Shown: positions 56,342 through 64,000 of the stretch, piece by piece | How positions within the stretch are numbered: position 1 is the first letter of the stretch | Layout: each line of letters starts with the position of its first letter | From: Aquabacterium sp. A7-Y | GTDB taxonomy: Bacteria; Pseudomonadota; Gammaproteobacteria; Burkholderiales; Burkholderiaceae_C | Assembly: GCF_026153205.1 (NCBI RefSeq) | Contig: NZ_JAPFBW010000006.1 | Span: 62,001-126,000, forward strand | Length of the DNA: 64,000 bases | Reading direction: 5' to 3' | Position numbers and translations under genes: made by a program | The notes under the pieces: model-generated | Database searches by the model: none | What the model was told of the DNA's origin: nothing | What the model saw: only the letters and a program-made list of their open reading frames with translations

Positions 56342-56935
56342 ATGTCTGCCCTGCTGAAGCTCTCGGGCCTGATCGACGCACTCAACCGATTCGTCGGCAA
56401 GTGCGTGATCTGGCTGATCTTCGCCTCCACGCTCATCAGCGCCCTCAACGCGGTGGTGCGCAAGGCCTTCAACATCAGCTCGAACGCGTATCTCGAGGTG
56501 CAGTGGTACCTGTTCGCTGCGTCCTTCCTGCTGGCGGCGGCCTACACCCTGCTCAACCATGAGCACGTGCGCATCGACGTGCTGTCCGGCCGGCTGTCCA
56601 AACGCGGCCAGATCTGGATCGACGTGTTCGGCTTCACGCTGTTCCTGATCCCGATGTGTGTGGTGGTGCTGTGGCTGTCGGTGCCCTTCGTGATGCAGGC
56701 CTACGTGTCGGGCGAGGTGTCGTCCAACGCCGGCGGCCTGATCCGCTGGCCCGTCTACGCCATGATGCCGGCCGGTTTCACCTTGCTGCTGCTGCAGGGC
56801 ATCTCGGAGCTGATCAAGCGTATCGCCTTCCTGCAGGGACGCATCGACGACCCGACCCGCAAGGCGCATGAAAAGACCGCCGAGGAAGAGCTGGCCGAAG
56901 CCATCCGCGCGCAGGCAGAACAACAGAAGGCCTGA
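56342..56935 (+). CDS. TRAP transporter small permease (DctQ type)
   Basis: 197 aa with four helices, as expected for the Q component (KCVIWLIFASTLISALNAVVRK; EVQWYLFAASFLLAAAYTLLNHEHVRIDVL). The C-terminal tail is charged and cytoplasmic. It works with the large permease encoded 10 bp downstream. The substrate-binding partner is probably the convergent DctP gene at 58827-59909. Confidence 0.93.
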   Translation: MSALLKLSGLIDALNRFVGKCVIWLIFASTLISALNAVVRKAFNISSNAYLEVQWYLFAASFLLAAAYTLLNHEHVRIDVLSGRLSKRGQIWIDVFGFTLFLIPMCVVVLWLSVPFVMQAYVSGEVSSNAGGLIRWPVYAMMPAGFTLLLLQGISELIKRIAFLQGRIDDPTRKAHEKTAEEELAEAIRAQAEQQKA

Positions 56936-56945
56936 GGACGACACC

Positions 56946-58745
56946 ATGGCATTCCTGATCGACAACATGGCCCCCATCATGTTCCTGGGGCTGATCGTGT
57001 TCCTGCTGATCGGCTTCCCGGTGGCCTTCAGCCTGGGCGCCTGCGGCCTGTTCTTCGCCTTCGTCGGCATCGAGCTGGGTGTGCTGCCGACCTCGCTGCT
57101 GCAGGCCATGCCGCTGCGCATCTACGGCATCATGCAGAACGACACGCTGCTGGCCATACCCTTCTTCACCTTCATGGGCCTGATCCTCGAGAGATCGGGC
57201 ATGGCGGAGGACCTGCTCGACACCGTCGGGCAGTTGTTCGGCCCGATCCGCGGCGGCCTGGCCTTCGCGGTAATCCTGGTGGGCGCGATGCTGGCGGCCA
57301 CCACCGGCGTGGTCGCCGCCTCGGTGATCTCGATGGGCCTGATCTCGCTGCCCATCATGCTGCGCTACGGCTACGACCGCCGCATCGCGACCGGCGTCAT
57401 TGCCGCCTCGGGCACGCTGGCGCAGATCATCCCGCCCTCGCTGGTGCTGATCATCCTGGCCGACCAACTGGGCCGCAGCGTCGGCGACATGTACAAGGGT
57501 GCCTTCGTGCCGGGCTTCCTGCTGACCGGCATGTATGTCCTTTTCGTCATCGCCGTTGCGCTGGTGCGCCCCCGCTGGGTGCCGGCCCTGCCCGCCGAGG
57601 CCCGCACCATCCGCGAGGACAACAACAAGAACGGCCTGCTGTCGCTGCTGATCCTCACCATCATCTCGGTGAGCCTGGCGGTGACCTTCGGCCGCCACTA
57701 CGCCGAGATCCTCGCCTGGGCCAAAGGCCAGGCCGAGGTCCTGCCGGTGGCGACCGACGAGACCATCGTCGTGTCGATGTCGGCCGGCGTGCTGTTCGCG
57801 TTCGTGATCGCGATGATCAACAAGGTCACCCGCCTGGGCCTGCTCTCCCGCATGGCCGAGCGCGTGACCTTCGTGCTGATCCCGCCGCTGCTGCTGATCT
57901 TCCTGGTACTGGGCACCATCTTCCTGGGCGTCGCGACGCCGACCGAAGGCGGCGCGATGGGAGCCGTGGGTGCGCTGATCATGGCCGTGCTGCGCGGCCG
58001 ACTGAGCTGGAAGCTGCTGGTGCAGGCCCTGACCAGCACCACCAAGCTCGCGTCCTTCGTGGTCTTCATCCTGGTCGGCGCCACCATCTTCGGCCTCACC
58101 TTCCAGGGCGTGGACGGTCCGAAGTGGGTCGAGCACCTACTGACGCAGCTGCCGGGCGGCCAGCTGGGTTTCCTCATCGCGGTCAACGTGATGATCTTCC
58201 TGCTCGCCTTCTTCCTGGACTTCTTCGAGCTGTCCTTCATCGTGGTGCCGCTGCTGGCCCCGGTGGCCGAGAAGCTGGGCATCGACCTGGTGTGGTTCGG
58301 AGTGCTGCTGGCGGTCAACATGCAGACCTCCTTCATGCACCCGCCCTTCGGTTTCGCCTTGTTCTACCTGCGCAGCGTGGCACCGACCGAGGACTACACC
58401 GACAAGGTCACCCGCAAGCCGGTGGCCAAGGTGACGATCCAGCAGATCTACTGGGGCTCGGTGCCCTTCGTGCTGATCCAGCTGGTCATGGTCGGCCTGA
58501 TCATCGCCTTCCCGGGTATCGTCTCGGGCAGCCTGGACAAGGTCGAGAAGATCGACCTCGACAAGGTGCAGATCGAGATGCCGACGGGGGCCGGCGACGA
58601 GTACGGTACCCCCTCCATGGAAGGCTTCGACACCGGCGCGCCGGAGGCGGCCTCCGAACCGTCGGCCGAAACGCCGGCGGCCGAAGAAGACCCGATGAAG
58701 GCGCTCGAACAGGCGGTCGAGGAGGACCAGAAGCCGCCGCAATAG
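56946..58745 (+). CDS. TRAP transporter large permease (DctM type)
   Basis: 599 aa, longer than the usual about 425-aa M subunits. It has about 12 to 14 helices with the family segments QAMPLRIYGIMQNDTLLAIPFFTFMG and SGTLAQIIPPSLVLIILADQ, and late VATPTEGGAMGAVGALI. The extra length includes a central hydrophilic and transmembrane insertion (about 210-290) and an acidic Pro/Glu tail of about 50 residues. It couples uptake to the sodium or proton gradient. This extended form typically pairs with oxo-acid-type binding proteins. Confidence 0.92.
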   Translation: MAFLIDNMAPIMFLGLIVFLLIGFPVAFSLGACGLFFAFVGIELGVLPTSLLQAMPLRIYGIMQNDTLLAIPFFTFMGLILERSGMAEDLLDTVGQLFGPIRGGLAFAVILVGAMLAATTGVVAASVISMGLISLPIMLRYGYDRRIATGVIAASGTLAQIIPPSLVLIILADQLGRSVGDMYKGAFVPGFLLTGMYVLFVIAVALVRPRWVPALPAEARTIREDNNKNGLLSLLILTIISVSLAVTFGRHYAEILAWAKGQAEVLPVATDETIVVSMSAGVLFAFVIAMINKVTRLGLLSRMAERVTFVLIPPLLLIFLVLGTIFLGVATPTEGGAMGAVGALIMAVLRGRLSWKLLVQALTSTTKLASFVVFILVGATIFGLTFQGVDGPKWVEHLLTQLPGGQLGFLIAVNVMIFLLAFFLDFFELSFIVVPLLAPVAEKLGIDLVWFGVLLAVNMQTSFMHPPFGFALFYLRSVAPTEDYTDKVTRKPVAKVTIQQIYWGSVPFVLIQLVMVGLIIAFPGIVSGSLDKVEKIDLDKVQIEMPTGAGDEYGTPSMEGFDTGAPEAASEPSAETPAAEEDPMKALEQAVEEDQKPPQ

Positions 58746-58762
58746 AGCTCGTCGCCCTATGG

Positions 58763-58788
58763 AAAAAGGCCCCGCGAAGGGCCTTTTT
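58763..58788. terminator. Bidirectional terminator between the TRAP permease and DctP genes
   Basis: AAAAAGGCCC - CGCGAA - GGGCCTTTTT. The stem is perfect, with A- and T-tracts on both sides, so it can end both convergent transcripts. Confidence 0.9.
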
Positions 58789-58826
58789 CGTTGGGTTCGG
58801 CAGGACGCGCCGAGCTCACTCCAGGC

Positions 58827-59909
58827 TCACAGCTTCGACGCCTGCATGTAGCGGTCGAACTGGGCCTCGGTGAAGCGGAACCAGAGGTTCTGGTCGCGGC
58901 GGAAGTTGGCGTAGTCGGCGTACACCTTCTTCCAGTTGGTGTTGCGCGCGCTGATCTCGGAGTACAGCGCCATCGATTCCTTGAAGGCTGCGTCCATCAC
59001 GACCTTGGGCACCGGGAGCACCTTGGCCTTCGCTGCCACCAGTTGTTTCAGCGCCGCCGGGTTGCGCGCGTCGTACTTGGCCTGCATGTCGGTGTGGGCG
59101 TAGGCCGCGGCCGACTCCACCATGGCCTTGTACTCGCTCGACAGGCTCTCGTAGGCCTTGTTGTTGATGAAAAAGTCGAGTTGCGGCCCGCCCTCCCACC
59201 AGCCCGGGTAGTGGTAGAACGGCGCGACCTTGTTGAAGCCCAGCTTCTGGTCGTCATAGGGTCCGACCCACTCGGCGGCATCGATCGTGCCCTTCTCCAG
59301 CGCCTGGTAGATCTCGCCGCCGGGAATGTTCTGCGGCACGGCCCCGAGCCGTTCCAGCACGCGACCGGCAAAGCCGCCGATGCGCATCTTCAGGCCCTTG
59401 ATATCCGCCAGGCCCTTCAGCTCCTTGCGGTACCAGCCGCCCATCTGGGCGCCGGTGTTGCCACCGGGGAAGTTGACGATGTTGTACTGGGCATAAAACT
59501 CGCGCATCAGCTTCAGGCCGTTGCCCTCGTACATCCAGGCGGTCATCTGGCGCGAGTTCAGGCCGAAGGGAATGGCACAGCCGATCGCGAAGGTCTCGTC
59601 CTTGCCGAAGAAGTAGTACGGTGCCGTGTGCGCGATCTCGACCGTGCCGTTCTGCACGCCGTCGACCACGCCGAAGGGCGGCATCAGCTCGCCCCCGGCA
59701 TGCACGGAGATCTGGAACTTGCCGCCGCTCATCTCCCCGACCTTCTTCGCGAACACCTCGGCGGCGCCGAAGATGGTGTCCAGCGCCTTGGGGAAGCTGG
59801 AAGCTAGGCGCCAGCGCACCGCCGCCTGAGCCTGGGCGACGGCCGGGGCGGCCGCGGCCGCCACCACGCCGGCCAGGCCGGTGTGTCGAATGAAGGAACG
59901 ACGCTGCAT
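58827..59909 (-). CDS. TRAP transporter substrate-binding protein (DctP/TakP-like)
   Basis: 360 aa. A twin-arginine signal (MQRRSFIRHTGLAGVVAAA...AQAQ) directs it to the periplasm. The mature part matches the TakP/DctP family: RWRLASSFPKALDTIFGAAEVFAKKV, NVPGGNTGAQMGGWYRKEL-like segment and AAEWVGPYDDQKLGF with a likely substrate Arg/Trp patch. TakP binds 2-oxo monocarboxylates such as pyruvate, so an oxo-acid substrate is likely but not shown. It is convergent with the dctQM genes and shares their terminator, an unusual arrangement. Confidence 0.92.
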   Translation of the reverse strand: MQRRSFIRHTGLAGVVAAAAAPAVAQAQAAVRWRLASSFPKALDTIFGAAEVFAKKVGEMSGGKFQISVHAGGELMPPFGVVDGVQNGTVEIAHTAPYYFFGKDETFAIGCAIPFGLNSRQMTAWMYEGNGLKLMREFYAQYNIVNFPGGNTGAQMGGWYRKELKGLADIKGLKMRIGGFAGRVLERLGAVPQNIPGGEIYQALEKGTIDAAEWVGPYDDQKLGFNKVAPFYHYPGWWEGGPQLDFFINNKAYESLSSEYKAMVESAAAYAHTDMQAKYDARNPAALKQLVAAKAKVLPVPKVVMDAAFKESMALYSEISARNTNWKKVYADYANFRRDQNLWFRFTEAQFDRYMQASKL

Positions 59910-60326
59910 GGATGACTCCCCCTCGAAGTTGAAGATGTGCAAGACGTGGTGCGGCGATTCTAGAAGTCGCTCTTTCAGCTTCTGTAAAGGGTTTTCCCCT
60001 TTCAGGACCAGAGGTTCAGGAAGGCGTCTGCCGATGACCGGAGCGACGCCGGACCGGCCCGGCAGGCACTGCACGGAAGGCCCTGCCGCAAGGGCGGGTC
60101 GCCGCGGGTAAAAAGCGGTGAGATTCTGCGTATATCCCCCCTCGGGTTATTTACAGCACCTCTGAAAATACTTGATTCAATCTTCCCATCCGGGTCCCGA
60201 CCGGACAGGCACATTTGAAAGGACAGATATCCCGCCCTAGGCTGGGAAAACAAGCCGGCGCTGAAATCCGCCGGCAAAACACTCCCTGCGATAGACATGC
60301 ACGGAGAAATTCCAAGAGGAGCCGAT
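59910..60326. other. Gene-free 417-bp region upstream of the EctB-like gene
   Basis: No supported gene. Locally A/T-richer than the flanks, especially 60120-60320. A weak sigma-70-like pair, TTGAAA-N17-TAGGCT (about 60216-60244), could drive the aminotransferase gene. The dctP promoter should lie within 59910-60000. A good ribosome-binding site, AAGAGGAG, precedes the aminotransferase ATG. Confidence 0.5.
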
Positions 60327-61601
60327 ATGCAGACAATCGAAGATCAGTCGATATTCCACCGGCGTGAATCCGAGGTCCGCGGATACTGCCGCCGTTTCCC
60401 GTCGGTTTTTGTTTCAGCCCGCGGCAGCATCCTGCGCGACGCCCAGGGCCGCGACTACATCGATTTTCTCGCCGGCTGTTCGTCGCTGAACTACGGCCAC
60501 AACGACCCGGACATGAGTGGCGCGTTGATCGAGCATATTGCCGCACACGGAATCGCGCTGGGACTGGACTTGTTCACCGATGCCAAACGAGCCTTCCTGG
60601 AGAGCTTTGAAAACCTGATCCTGCAGCCATGCGGCATGGATCACCGGGTGCAGTTCACCGGTCCGACCGGCACCAACGCGGTCGAGGCGGCGATGAAACT
60701 CGCCCGCAAGGCGACCGGGCGTAGCAATATCATCGCGTTCACCAACGCCTATCACGGCGTGTCGCTGGGCGCGCTGGCCGCCACCGGGAATCAGTACAAC
60801 CGGATGGGCGCGATGCTGTCCGGCATCTCACGGGCCGCTTTCGACGGGTATTTCGGTCCGGACTTCGATACCGCCCAGGCGCTGGAGCAATTGCTGTCCG
60901 ATCCCTCCAGCGGCATGGACCCGCCGGCCGCCCTCATCGTGGAAACCGTGCAGGGCGAAGGAGGCCTCAACGTCGCCTCCCCCCAGTGGCTGCAGCGCAT
61001 CGCCGCGATCGCCGAACGGCACGGTGCCTTGCTGATCATCGACGAAGTGCAGACCGGCTGCGGACGCTGCGGCACCTACTTCAGTTTCGAGGAGCTGGGC
61101 GTGATGCCGGACCTGGTGGTGATGTCCAAATCGCTCTCGGGCTATGGGCTGCCGATGTCGCTCGTCCTGGTCCGGCCGCGCTGGGATGTCTGGCGCCCGG
61201 CCGAGCACAACGGCACCTTCCGCGGCAACACCCACGCCTTCGTGACCGCACGCGTGGCGCTGGAGAAATTCTGGTCCGACGCGGCGTTCACCGAAACGAT
61301 CGCCTGCAAAAGCGCCCTGGTCACCCGGCGGCTGCGCCAGACCGCGGAGCATCTGCCCGGGGCCCGCCTGAAGGGCCGCGGGATGATGCAGGGCCTGGAC
61401 GTGGCGAGCGGCGAACTGGCGGACCGCATCTGTCGCCTGTGTTTCGAACGCGGGCTCATCATCGAAACCTGCGGCACCCACGACCAGGTGCTCAAGATCC
61501 TCGCGCCCCTCACCACCCCGGTGGACCTGCTGGAGCAGGGCCTGTCCATCCTGCACGGCGCGGTCCGCGATCTGGCCGAGGCCCCCGTGATCGCCGTCTG
61601 A
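60327..61601 (+). CDS. Diaminobutyrate-2-oxoglutarate aminotransferase (EctB/Dat-like)
   Basis: 424-aa class III PLP aminotransferase. FTGPTGTNAVEAAMKLARKATG binds PLP phosphate. IIDEVQTGCGRCGTYFSFE holds the ring-contacting Asp, and VVMSKSLSGYGLPMSLVL contains the Schiff-base Lys, as in EctB. It would make L-2,4-diaminobutyrate from aspartate semialdehyde and glutamate. ectA and ectC are not adjacent, so ectoine synthesis is unlikely; the NRPS gene 126 bp downstream suggests diaminobutyrate is used there. The start at 60327 has AAGAGGAG upstream. Confidence 0.9.
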   Translation: MQTIEDQSIFHRRESEVRGYCRRFPSVFVSARGSILRDAQGRDYIDFLAGCSSLNYGHNDPDMSGALIEHIAAHGIALGLDLFTDAKRAFLESFENLILQPCGMDHRVQFTGPTGTNAVEAAMKLARKATGRSNIIAFTNAYHGVSLGALAATGNQYNRMGAMLSGISRAAFDGYFGPDFDTAQALEQLLSDPSSGMDPPAALIVETVQGEGGLNVASPQWLQRIAAIAERHGALLIIDEVQTGCGRCGTYFSFEELGVMPDLVVMSKSLSGYGLPMSLVLVRPRWDVWRPAEHNGTFRGNTHAFVTARVALEKFWSDAAFTETIACKSALVTRRLRQTAEHLPGARLKGRGMMQGLDVASGELADRICRLCFERGLIIETCGTHDQVLKILAPLTTPVDLLEQGLSILHGAVRDLAEAPVIAV

Positions 61602-61726
61602 TCCGCGGCCCGCCGCCGCCTTGCCGCGGCCCGAACCCTCGCGGTACGGGCTTCTCCTTCCACAGCACAGCCGTCCGGCGGCATGCCGCCGCCGGCGCGC
61701 GTGCGCCTGTCTTCAGCCCTTCTGCC

Positions 61727-64000
61727 ATGAGCATCCGCATCACCCTCTCGGACCCTTGCACGGCGCCGCCGCAGCCCGAGCCCCCGGCCGGCGCCTCCGC
61801 CCTTCCATCACGACCCGCCGAGCCCGGCCCCCGGGTGCTGGTCGACAGCCAGCGAGACCACCGTGTACGCTGGTCTCCGGGCGAGCGACTGCACCAGCTT
61901 TTCGAGCAGTGCGTCGACCGCTGGATCGCCTGCGGCGATCCGGGCCACCTGGCCGTGGACGGCGAGGAGCTGGTGCTGAGCTACCCGGCGCTCGACCGGC
62001 GCGCCAACCAGCTCGCCCGCCACCTGCTCGGCCAGGGCCTGCAAGCGGGCGACCGGGTCGGGCTGCTGATCGACAAGAGCGCCTCCGGCTATGTCGCGAT
62101 GCTCGCGCTGCTGAAGATCCACGCGGCCTATGTGCCGCTGGACGCGACCTTCCCGGCCGACCGCATCGCCTACATCGCGGGCGACGCGGACCTGCGGGCC
62201 ATCCTCAGCCTGGCGAAGTACCAGGCCCTCGCCGGCGCGGCCGGCGTGCCGGTGATCTGTCTCGACAGCGCGGCCGCGGACATCGCGCGCGCTCCGGATG
62301 GCCGGCTGGGCGAGGCAGAGACCGGCGCGCCGCGCAGCGAGCTCTGCTACGTCATCTACACCTCCGGTTCCACCGGGCGCCCCAAGGGGGTGCCGATCGA
62401 GCACGCCAGCATCTGCAACTTCGTGCGGGTCGCGGCCGAGGAGTACGGCTATCGCCGCACGGACCGCGTCTACCAGGGCCTCAGCCTGGCCTTCGACTTC
62501 GCGGTCGAGGAGATCTGGGTGCCGCTGGTCGTCGGCGCCACCCTGGTCCCCAACCAGACCGGGGGCAGTCTGCTCGGGCGCGAGCTGTCCGACTTCCTGG
62601 GTGCGCAACACATCACCGCCCTGTGCTGCGTGCCGACGCTGCTGGCCACACTGGAGGGCGAGCTGCCCGACCTGCGCCTGCTGATCGTCTCCGGCGAGGC
62701 CTGTCCGCAGGATCTTGCAGCGCGCTGGCACCGCCCGGGCCGCACCCTGCTCAACGCCTACGGCCCGACCGAAACCACCGTGACCGCCACGCTGGCCCGC
62801 CTGCAGCCCGGCGAGCCGGTCAGCATCGGCCGCCCCTTGCCGACCTACGCGATCGTGATCCTCTCCGAGGCGGCCGACCGCGCGCTGCCGGCCGGCGAGG
62901 TGGGCGAGATCGGCATCGCCGGCATCGGCGTCGCACGTGGCTACCTGAACCGGGAGGAGCAGACCCGTCGCGCCTTCATCGCCGACTTCCTCGGCATCCC
63001 GAACAATACCTCGGGCCGCATCTACCGCACCGGTGACCTGGGCCGCATCAATGCGCAGGGACTGCTGGAGTACCGCGGCCGCATCGACACGCAGGTCAAG
63101 GTGCGCGGCTACCGCATCGAGTTGACCGAGATCGAGTCCGTCATCCTGCAGCTCCCGCAGGTCGCGCAGGCCGTCGTCAACACCTGGGAGCCGCGGCCCG
63201 GGGCGGTCGAGCTGGTGGCCTATTACACGCTGCGCGACGAGGCACGCACGCTGCCCCCCGAAGCCCTGGCGCGCGAGCTGAAGCAGCGCCTGCCGCCCTA
63301 CATGGTGCCAGCGTACTGCGAGCGGCTGCAGCACATCCCGCTGCTGACCAGCGACAAGGCCGACCGGCGGGCCCTGCCGCCGCCCACCGGGGGCCGGCTG
63401 CACGTGGGAGGTGGGTCCTATGTTGCGCCGCAGGCGGGGCCCGAGCGTGAGATCGCCGCCGTGCTGGGCGAGCTGCTCGGGCTGGAGAAGGTGTCGGCCG
63501 CGGACGATTTCTTCGCGGACCTGGGGGCCCACTCGCTGCTGATGGCGCAGGCCGCGGCACGCCTGCGCGAGCGGCTGCGGCAGCCTGCGCTGTCGATGAA
63601 GGACTTTTACCAGCATCCCACGGTGAGGCGGCTGGCCGCACACCTGCCGGCTGACACGCCGGCTGCCCCCGAGCCGCCCGCCCGCGATGCCGCGGCGGCA
63701 CAGCGTGCCGCTGACTTCCAGTCCACCGACCCTGCCTACTACGCCTGCGGGTTCGCGCAGGTCGGGCTGGCGCTGCTGTTCGTCTTCGGCCATGCCTTCG
63801 TCCTGCATGAAGGGTGGACCTGGACCCTGGCCGCGGAGGACAGCGGCTCGGCCTACAGGCGTGCGGTCGCGGTCTCGGTGTTGTGGTTCGGCTTTGCGGC
63901 GGCCCTCCCCGTCGCGGTGAAATGGCTGTGGGTCGGCCGCTGGCGGTCGGAGGAGTTTCCGGTCTGGAGCGCCAGGTATCTGCGCCTGTGGGCGATGCGG
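61727..64000 (+). CDS. Pls/PosA-type single-module NRPS, N-terminal part
   Basis: 758 codons in the window, running off the right edge. Residues about 45-550 are an adenylation domain: A3 YTSGSTGRPKG, A4 SLAFDFAVEEIWV, A5 NAYGPTETT, A7/A8 RTGDLGR...KVRGYRIEL and A10 TSDKADRRALP with the catalytic Lys. Residues about 565-635 are a carrier domain with phosphopantetheine Ser603 in DLGAHSLLMAQ. After an Ala/Pro linker the first transmembrane helices begin (about 675 and 715). There is no condensation or thioesterase domain. This A-T-membrane order is that of Pls, the epsilon-polylysine synthetase, and PosA-type relatives. Confidence 0.9.
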   Translation, partial: MSIRITLSDPCTAPPQPEPPAGASALPSRPAEPGPRVLVDSQRDHRVRWSPGERLHQLFEQCVDRWIACGDPGHLAVDGEELVLSYPALDRRANQLARHLLGQGLQAGDRVGLLIDKSASGYVAMLALLKIHAAYVPLDATFPADRIAYIAGDADLRAILSLAKYQALAGAAGVPVICLDSAAADIARAPDGRLGEAETGAPRSELCYVIYTSGSTGRPKGVPIEHASICNFVRVAAEEYGYRRTDRVYQGLSLAFDFAVEEIWVPLVVGATLVPNQTGGSLLGRELSDFLGAQHITALCCVPTLLATLEGELPDLRLLIVSGEACPQDLAARWHRPGRTLLNAYGPTETTVTATLARLQPGEPVSIGRPLPTYAIVILSEAADRALPAGEVGEIGIAGIGVARGYLNREEQTRRAFIADFLGIPNNTSGRIYRTGDLGRINAQGLLEYRGRIDTQVKVRGYRIELTEIESVILQLPQVAQAVVNTWEPRPGAVELVAYYTLRDEARTLPPEALARELKQRLPPYMVPAYCERLQHIPLLTSDKADRRALPPPTGGRLHVGGGSYVAPQAGPEREIAAVLGELLGLEKVSAADDFFADLGAHSLLMAQAAARLRERLRQPALSMKDFYQHPTVRRLAAHLPADTPAAPEPPARDAAAAQRAADFQSTDPAYYACGFAQVGLALLFVFGHAFVLHEGWTWTLAAEDSGSAYRRAVAVSVLWFGFAAALPVAVKWLWVGRWRSEEFPVWSARYLRLWAMR

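Noticed and set aside
60327-61601. Ectoine biosynthesis locus
   Set aside because: Only an EctB-like gene is present; ectA and ectC are not adjacent and the next gene is an NRPS.
61808-63808. 666-codon minus-strand frame opposite the NRPS
   Set aside because: Antisense shadow; the plus strand in this region carries all adenylation-domain motifs in one frame.

Overview
This window comes from a GC-rich betaproteobacterium, most likely of the order Burkholderiales (Rubrivivax/Leptothrix/Caldimonas-type relatives). The reasons are the XrtA-type exopolysaccharide genes, the order LMW-phosphatase-iscR-iscS-iscU-iscA-hscB-hscA-fdx, an intracellular PHB depolymerase with a cysteine nucleophile, the order zapA-6S RNA, and an assimilatory nitrate cluster carrying a PP2C-kinase fusion. 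The assignment is inferred from gene content; no 16S gene is present. No insertion sequence, prophage, CRISPR array or rRNA was seen. One tRNA (Val, CAC) and one 6S RNA are present.

Layout. 1-4075 (minus): exopolysaccharide assembly (tyrosine autokinase fragment, chain-length determinant, lipoprotein export protein, sugar-phosphate transferase). 4418-14735 (minus): a tightly packed run of twelve genes, many joined by 4-bp ATGA overlaps. Its downstream half is a ynbABCD-like lipid cluster; its upstream half pairs nicotinamide riboside uptake and activation (pnuC, nadR-like) with a PaaK/CapK-like adenylating enzyme, an acetyltransferase and membrane proteins. 14997-15071: tRNA-Val, then dnaQ. 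15926-16103: two tandem copies of an 86/87-bp intergenic repeat. 16102-21624 (minus): complete isc iron-sulfur operon with a recognisable IscR-type promoter that overlaps the end of the preceding phosphatase gene. 22430-30111: ROK regulator, uvrB, aromatic/aspartate aminotransferase, PHB depolymerase, RnfB-like ferredoxin and nth. 30083-33064 (minus): cobU-cobT-cobS-cobC for the last steps of cobalamin assembly. 33238-35283 (plus): ZapB-like protein, zapA, 6S RNA, EVE protein, TauE/SafE permease.

35287-48938 is largely a nitrate assimilation region. An ANTAR protein with two PilJ-like, NarX-P-box-like motifs is divergent from narK. Between them lie a near-consensus sigma-54 promoter and a leader with two hexaloop hairpins, so a nitrogen-controlled, antitermination-regulated operon is likely. 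narK, the PP2C-kinase gene (opposite strand), nirB, nirD, the nitrate reductase gene, ybiB and the sirohaem methyltransferase gene cobA follow; cobA would supply sirohaem for NirB.

48981-59909 holds mixed housekeeping and transport genes: a response regulator, two exporters, a sterol-desaturase-like enzyme, a flavoprotein, rpsU-yqeY and a TRAP transporter whose binding protein is encoded convergently. The window ends with the most interesting pair: an EctB-like diaminobutyrate aminotransferase (60327-61601) followed by the first 758 codons of a Pls/PosA-type single-module NRPS (61727 to the edge). Together they suggest synthesis of an L-2,4-diaminobutyrate homopolymer or conjugate.
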